From VBAS01 sp964444975 (lineage in GTDB: Bacteria > Bacteroidota > Bacteroidia > Chitinophagales > Chitinophagaceae), in the NCBI GenBank assembly GCA_964444975.1, contig CAYUJD010000008.1, forward strand, positions 18,357 to 82,356: a DNA stretch of 64,000 nucleotides. Reading direction: 5' to 3'. How positions within the stretch are numbered: the first letter of the stretch is position 1; every line of letters starts with the position of its first letter. The notes under the pieces were generated by a model that ran no database searches, was not told the DNA's origin, and saw nothing but the letters and a program-made list of their open reading frames with translations. Shown here piece by piece: positions 60,418 through 64,000 of this stretch. Position numbers and translations under genes: made by a program.

Positions 60418-61134
60418 TTATTGTTTCACTTCCCTCGTCCACTCTTCATGAATAGGATCGCCTCTTGAACTGAGGCCTTTGTGCGTCCACACATAGCCGG
60501 AAACACTGCCGTCAAATGTAAGTGAGGCGCCTACTCTTGTACTATCTCTTGAAAAAAATTCAATATTCTCCGTGTACTTCCCATTGATAAATGTATAAGT
60601 ACCGCCGCCTGTGCCGAAGAATTCTTTTGTTTCGGTATTAATCGCCATCCATTGAAACCGGGTGCCCGAAAGCAGCTTCAGCGTTTTCCGGGCACTGAGC
60701 TGAATGGGCTGCACCTGGTTATTGTTCATTCTGCCGGTAATCCGCCAGTTGCCCGCCAGCTCAGCTTTGCCATCATCAATTCTTTCCCAGTTCTCAGCCA
60801 TGCTGCCTAAGTTCAGCTTCATTGTTTTTTCGGAAACCGAAACGGCGTAATGCATATGCTTGCCCACATTATCTTTCGACTCCGTGTCAAATTCAATATT
60901 CACATGAAGCTGCCCGCCGGCTTCAGCAACCGTGCCGCCGAAAGTGCGGATAAATTTTTTGTTTGCCTTATTAAAACTGGCGTATGAAAAATAACCATCC
61001 ATAAAAATCAGCACCTGCTCCCCCGTGTCGCTCTTGACCTGCCAGGCGCCGGTTAGCGATGCCTGTGGACGGACAAATGAGGCTGAAGTGATAACTGCTG
61101 CAGCAACAACAGGGATAAAAAAATTCCATTTCAT
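60418..61134 (-). CDS. Secreted lipocalin-like protein with two repeated domains
   Basis: 238 residues from the ATG at 61134, which directly precedes a signal peptide (about 1-22, 'MKWNFFIPVVAAAVITSASF'). Two similar beta-barrel units (about 25-115 and 125-225) each start with a GxW strand ('ASLTGAWQVKS', 'AELAGNWRITGRMNNN') and contain a Gly-Gly-Gly/Gly-Gly-Thr turn ('RTFGGTVAEAG', 'FGTGGGTYTF'). Lipocalin-like domains bind small hydrophobic ligands; the ligand is unknown. It faces the terminator at 60371. Confidence 0.75.
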   Translation of the reverse strand: MKWNFFIPVVAAAVITSASFVRPQASLTGAWQVKSDTGEQVLIFMDGYFSYASFNKANKKFIRTFGGTVAEAGGQLHVNIEFDTESKDNVGKHMHYAVSVSEKTMKLNLGSMAENWERIDDGKAELAGNWRITGRMNNNQVQPIQLSARKTLKLLSGTRFQWMAINTETKEFFGTGGGTYTFINGKYTENIEFFSRDSTRVGASLTFDGSVSGYVWTHKGLSSRGDPIHEEWTREVKQ

Positions 61135-61353
61135 GATAAAAGTTTTCAGAAAATTAACCAAGAGCTGAAAAGAGAAGAAAGAGAAAAAGAGAGTTGGAGT
61201 TTGCAGATTGGACATCGGGATATCAAGACATTAATTAAAAATCTGCTTTTTTCTTTTTCCCTTTTTCTTCTTAGCCATAAAAATCTTACTTATAAAATGA
61301 AAGGCAGCGAATCTTTATTTAAATCTAAAAGCCAAAATCTAAAATCAAAAATC

Positions 61354-62532
61354 TCACGAAACATTCTCAATTATAATCGCACTTGCTCCCCCGCCGCCAT
61401 TACAGATTCCCGCCATGCCGTACTTTGCCTTATTTGTTTGCAAAATATTTGTCAGTGTCACGGTAATCCTTGCTCCACTGCAGCCAATAGGATGACCTAA
61501 AGCCACCGCTCCGCCCCATACATTCAGCCGCTCCATTGGTATGCCCATCTCCTTTGCATTGATGATGGCCACGCAACTGAAGGCCTCATTCACTTCTGCA
61601 AAATCAATATCGCTTACTTTCAGTCCTGCTTTCTTCAATGCGCTGTTCATGGCTTTTACCGGTGTGGTGGTAAACCACTCCGGCGCTTGTGAAGCATCAG
61701 CAAAAGAAACGATTCGCATCAGTGGTTTCAAACCGAGCTCTTTCATTTTTTCCTCACTTACCAGCACCACAGCAGCTGCGCCGTCATTTATTTTTGATGC
61801 ATTGGCTGCCGTGATGGTTCCGTCTTTTTGAAATGCCGGTTTCAGCGTGGGCATCTTTTCAAAATTGGCTTTCTTGAATTCTTCATCTTCGGTCACTGTC
61901 ACCGTCGTTTTTCCGGCAATCTCCACAGGTACTACTTCCTTGCTGAAATAACAATTCTTCCACGCATTGGCAGCCCGGGTATAACTTTCCTTTGCAAATG
62001 CATCCTGGTCTTCACGTGTTATTTTATAAGTAGTGCTGCACAACTCACCGGCATTACCCATGTGATAATCCTTGTAGGGGTCCCACAGCCCGTCTTTCAG
62101 TATGCCGTCAACAATATTGCCATTGCCGAGGCGGTAACCTGTCCGGGCTTTTTCCAGGTAGTAAGGAATATTACTCATGCTTTCCATACCGCCGGCAAGC
62201 ACAATGTCGTTGTCGCCGTTCAGGATGGTTTGTGCACCCAACATGATGCTCTTCATACCGCTGGCACAAACTTTATTTACAGTAGTGCAGGGCACACTGG
62301 TGGGAATGCCTGCAAAGATACTGGCCTGCTGCGCCGGCGCCTGCCCGATGCCCGCACTTACCACATTACCCATAAACACTTCTTGCACCGAGCCTGGCGA
62401 AATGCCAGCCCTGTTTAGTGCTTCTTTCATTGCAATAGCGCCCAGTTGTGGCGCCGTAAGCGATGATAGCACCCCGCCCAAACTTCCTATCGGTGTGCGG
62501 GCCATGCCAACGATGTAAACTGCTTTAGACAT
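61354..62532 (-). CDS. Acetyl-CoA C-acetyltransferase (thiolase)
   Basis: 392 residues. It condenses two acetyl-CoA to acetoacetyl-CoA or cleaves the reverse. The nucleophilic Cys89 is in 'TVNKVCASGMKSIML', the His in 'GGAVALGHPIGCSGAR', and the second catalytic Cys in 'GICNGGGGASAIIIE'. The full thiolase I/II fold is present ('AQQASIFAGIPTSVPCT'). Whether it serves degradation or biosynthesis cannot be told; no beta-oxidation genes are adjacent. Cytosolic. Confidence 0.95.
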   Translation of the reverse strand: MSKAVYIVGMARTPIGSLGGVLSSLTAPQLGAIAMKEALNRAGISPGSVQEVFMGNVVSAGIGQAPAQQASIFAGIPTSVPCTTVNKVCASGMKSIMLGAQTILNGDNDIVLAGGMESMSNIPYYLEKARTGYRLGNGNIVDGILKDGLWDPYKDYHMGNAGELCSTTYKITREDQDAFAKESYTRAANAWKNCYFSKEVVPVEIAGKTTVTVTEDEEFKKANFEKMPTLKPAFQKDGTITAANASKINDGAAAVVLVSEEKMKELGLKPLMRIVSFADASQAPEWFTTTPVKAMNSALKKAGLKVSDIDFAEVNEAFSCVAIINAKEMGIPMERLNVWGGAVALGHPIGCSGARITVTLTNILQTNKAKYGMAGICNGGGGASAIIIENVS

Positions 62533-62894
62533 AGTTATTACTTTTGAAATTTGACTTTTTCACTTTGGAAATGTAAAGGTAACGATTGTTAGGGTCTGAT
62601 GAGTTGAAGTTTGTTAGGGCTAGTAGCCAGCTGTTGTACGCTATTAAGCTTCAGTTGCCCGCCTGAATGGATTCATCCTTGCAGATGTCGCAATCTTCTA
62701 TTTTAATGCAATTAAATATGATTTTTTTTATTCATTAACTTTTGAACAGTCTTTTGGCAAGTATAACTTATTCACTACCGCCTATGCAACGTTGTTGTTT
62801 GGTAATCCTTAGATTGGAAAAAATCTTAGCCCGGAATCCTGTAATAAGGAAATCTATTTTACATACATGTAAAACCTGATCCGTTTGCGATGCA
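62533..62894. other. 362-base spacer with an 18-bp palindrome
   Basis: No gene is supported. A perfect inverted repeat ttttacat-ac-atgtaaaa (62857-62874) lies 20 bases beyond the stop of the gene at 62895. It could be an operator or a weak stem-loop; no U-run follows. Confidence 0.5.
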
Positions 62895-63617
62895 TTATTT
62901 GTAACCAGTTTTGGTTATAGTCCTGATTTCTAGCAGGGCATAATTTGCTTTTTCATTTATTAAATACCCGTTTTCGAAATTTATAAGAGGAAGTAATCTT
63001 TCTGCTCTTGTTGTCTCAAGCAGCCAATTAAGGCCGAAATCCATAATTTCAGCTTTATAGTCAATATAATATTGAAGTTGCTGTTGTGTAATTACTGCAT
63101 TAAGAGTAAGACCAAAATAATCTATTATATCTCTTCTCAACACAAGTGCCCTTACTATTCTTTCGTATGGTAAAGCATCCTGTCCCGGCAGTTTGGCCGT
63201 TTGATTGCCTAAGTATAGCAGCCATCCCGGTACATGCATATTTCCCTTAAAAGCGGCATGTCCTAATTCATGCTCTACACAATGATTGATATCATCCGCC
63301 AGGGTAAATTTTAAAGAGTCTAATTCAATTCTGGATGGTTCTCCCTCTGCAATGGACAGGTAATACATTGATGGCGTATCATAATCCTCAATACCACTGG
63401 TATAGGTAATAATAGTTCTGAATATTTCTCGTTGCCAGTTTTCCAGGAAGTTTTTTCTCAGATCATCATACCTCCAGTCTGATTTTTCAAGTGGCAGGTT
63501 TGACAATGTTTCCCATACCCTAACTCTGTTAACAGAAAATGATTCATGGTCATTTAACAATTGACCATTTACCTGTAAATAGGGCAGAATACTGATTAAA
63601 AAAAATAGTTTTTTCAT
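62895..63617 (-). CDS. Exported protein with an HExxH metalloprotease-like motif
   Basis: 240 residues. A signal peptide (about 1-18, 'MKKLFFLISILPYLQVNG') is followed by a soluble domain with 'NHCVEHELGHAAFKGNMHVP': HELGH at 116-120 matches HExxH, the zinc-peptidase signature. A third ligand is not certain. No family name is recognised; many secreted Bacteroidota putative peptidases look alike. Its codon use is more AT-rich than the neighbours, with a 77-residue tail rich in Tyr/Ile. The 5' flank contains repeat copy C, whose left end faces this gene. Confidence 0.65.
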   Translation of the reverse strand: MKKLFFLISILPYLQVNGQLLNDHESFSVNRVRVWETLSNLPLEKSDWRYDDLRKNFLENWQREIFRTIITYTSGIEDYDTPSMYYLSIAEGEPSRIELDSLKFTLADDINHCVEHELGHAAFKGNMHVPGWLLYLGNQTAKLPGQDALPYERIVRALVLRRDIIDYFGLTLNAVITQQQLQYYIDYKAEIMDFGLNWLLETTRAERLLPLINFENGYLINEKANYALLEIRTITKTGYK

Positions 63618-63675
63618 GTGATTTGGTTTTTTGTCAGGTCTTTAGCAGGTCTTACTTCTATTCTAAACTATTTCA

Positions 63676-63824
63676 AAGTCATCTCAAAAGTATTTTCAGA
63701 CCACCGATTTCACAGGTTAAGCAAACAGATTGCACCGCTTTTATTCTAAAATCTGAGAAATCTGTGAAATAAAATCTGTGTAATCAGTGGTTAATTGGGG
63801 TTAACGTGACTTTGGAGATAGCTT
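63676..63824 (+). repeat. 149-bp dispersed element with terminal inverted repeats, copy C
   Basis: Same orientation and exact length as copy A, same 139-bp core (63681-63819), and 16-bp imperfect terminal inverted repeats. Two core differences from copy B and about ten from copy A. It ends 59 bases upstream of the start of the HExxH gene at 63617. Confidence 0.92.
63685..63692 (-). promoter_or_regulatory. Outward TAnnTTTG box in repeat copy C
   Basis: On the minus strand the element's left terminus reads TACTTTTG, matching TAnnTTTG, and points at the HExxH gene (leader of about 60 bases). No -33 TTG at the usual spacing was found, so activity is a hypothesis. Confidence 0.35.
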
Positions 63825-64000
63825 GTCCATACTCCTTTTATATCCCGGCAATATTTTCCGCTGAAAAACGTTCACGGCTGACACAATAAACAACGTAATT
63901 TTTCAATTGTTGTTGCAGAATTATTGCTAAAAAATCCCCAAATCTCTGTATCCCATCAGCTAACCCCATATTTTAACTAGCTCCGGTTGATGCCATCTTT

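Overview
The window is a chromosomal segment of a Bacteroidota bacterium, most likely a Chitinophagaceae/Sphingobacteriales-type organism. Four things point there: proteins ending in type IX secretion signals (a gliding-motility CHU_C-type C-terminus at 20329-22287 and a type A sorting domain at 57857-58966), many Bacteroidota-typical DUF proteins (DUF4403, DUF2851, DUF4846, DUF2520), almost no Shine-Dalgarno sequences, and TAnnTTTG promoter-like boxes close to start codons. No rRNA, tRNA, CRISPR array, prophage or integrative element was seen.

Layout. 0-6.3 kb: assorted genes (DUF3052/YdeI fusion, AraC-type regulator, VOC protein, DUF4403 lipoprotein, GtrA) and argS. 6.3-19.2 kb: a carbohydrate-storage island. 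glgA, glgC, an SLC45-type sugar transporter, a secreted neopullulanase-like GH13 enzyme and glgB lie on the minus strand. Divergently, a FucP-type sugar transporter and a ROK sugar kinase lie on the plus strand. Together they can import maltose/glucose, phosphorylate it, and build and branch glycogen. A RAYT (REP-associated tyrosine transposase) with a hairpin repeat on each side sits in inverted orientation inside this cluster. 19.3-22.3 kb: a phosphodiester-glycosidase-type protein translationally coupled to a secreted lectin/PKD protein. 22.3-28.6 kb: small stress/unknown-type genes (DoxX, VOC/PhnB, SRPBCC, DUF1801, a GlxA/AraC regulator, a DHFR-like reductase) interspersed with three decayed genes. 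28.6-36.3 kb: a TMTC-like membrane TPR protein, DinB-like protein, lipA, a predicted outer-membrane protein, OsmC, a repeat-rich spacer with a tiny lipoprotein, and DUF2851. 36.4-40.1 kb: a tight minus-strand run (DUF2520, ferredoxin, iscX, a KdsC-type phosphatase, a UbiA prenyltransferase, maf). 40.2-49.4 kb: an alpha/beta hydrolase, an SGNH hydrolase, topA, a Tat-exported Gfo/Idh oxidoreductase, a GH53 galactanase, a methyltransferase and a transglutaminase-like protein. 49.8-63.6 kb: ogt, an overlapping cdd operon, lepB, a sigma-54-type response regulator without a DNA-binding domain, DUF4846, pdhB, a TrpF-like protein, a T9SS cargo protein, GNAT, a broken isoprenylcysteine-methyltransferase-like gene, a lipocalin-like secreted protein, thiolase, and a putative HExxH protein.

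The most notable non-genic structure is a 149-bp element with 16-bp imperfect terminal inverted repeats. It occurs three times (1494-1642, 34588-34736, 63676-63824), always at exactly the same length and always intergenic; two copies differ at only 2 of 139 core positions. Its left terminus carries an outward-facing TAnnTTTG box, which in two copies points at a downstream gene. Other layers of repetition are the REP-like hairpins around the RAYT, GTTCC-NNN-GGAAC palindromes, TCCCGAT-type palindromes (one inside a coding sequence), and a diffuse class of 7-10 bp degenerate tandem words in spacers. That last class also appears inside argS and in the signal-peptide region of the neopullulanase. 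Spacers not listed, including 63825-64000, showed nothing I could support.
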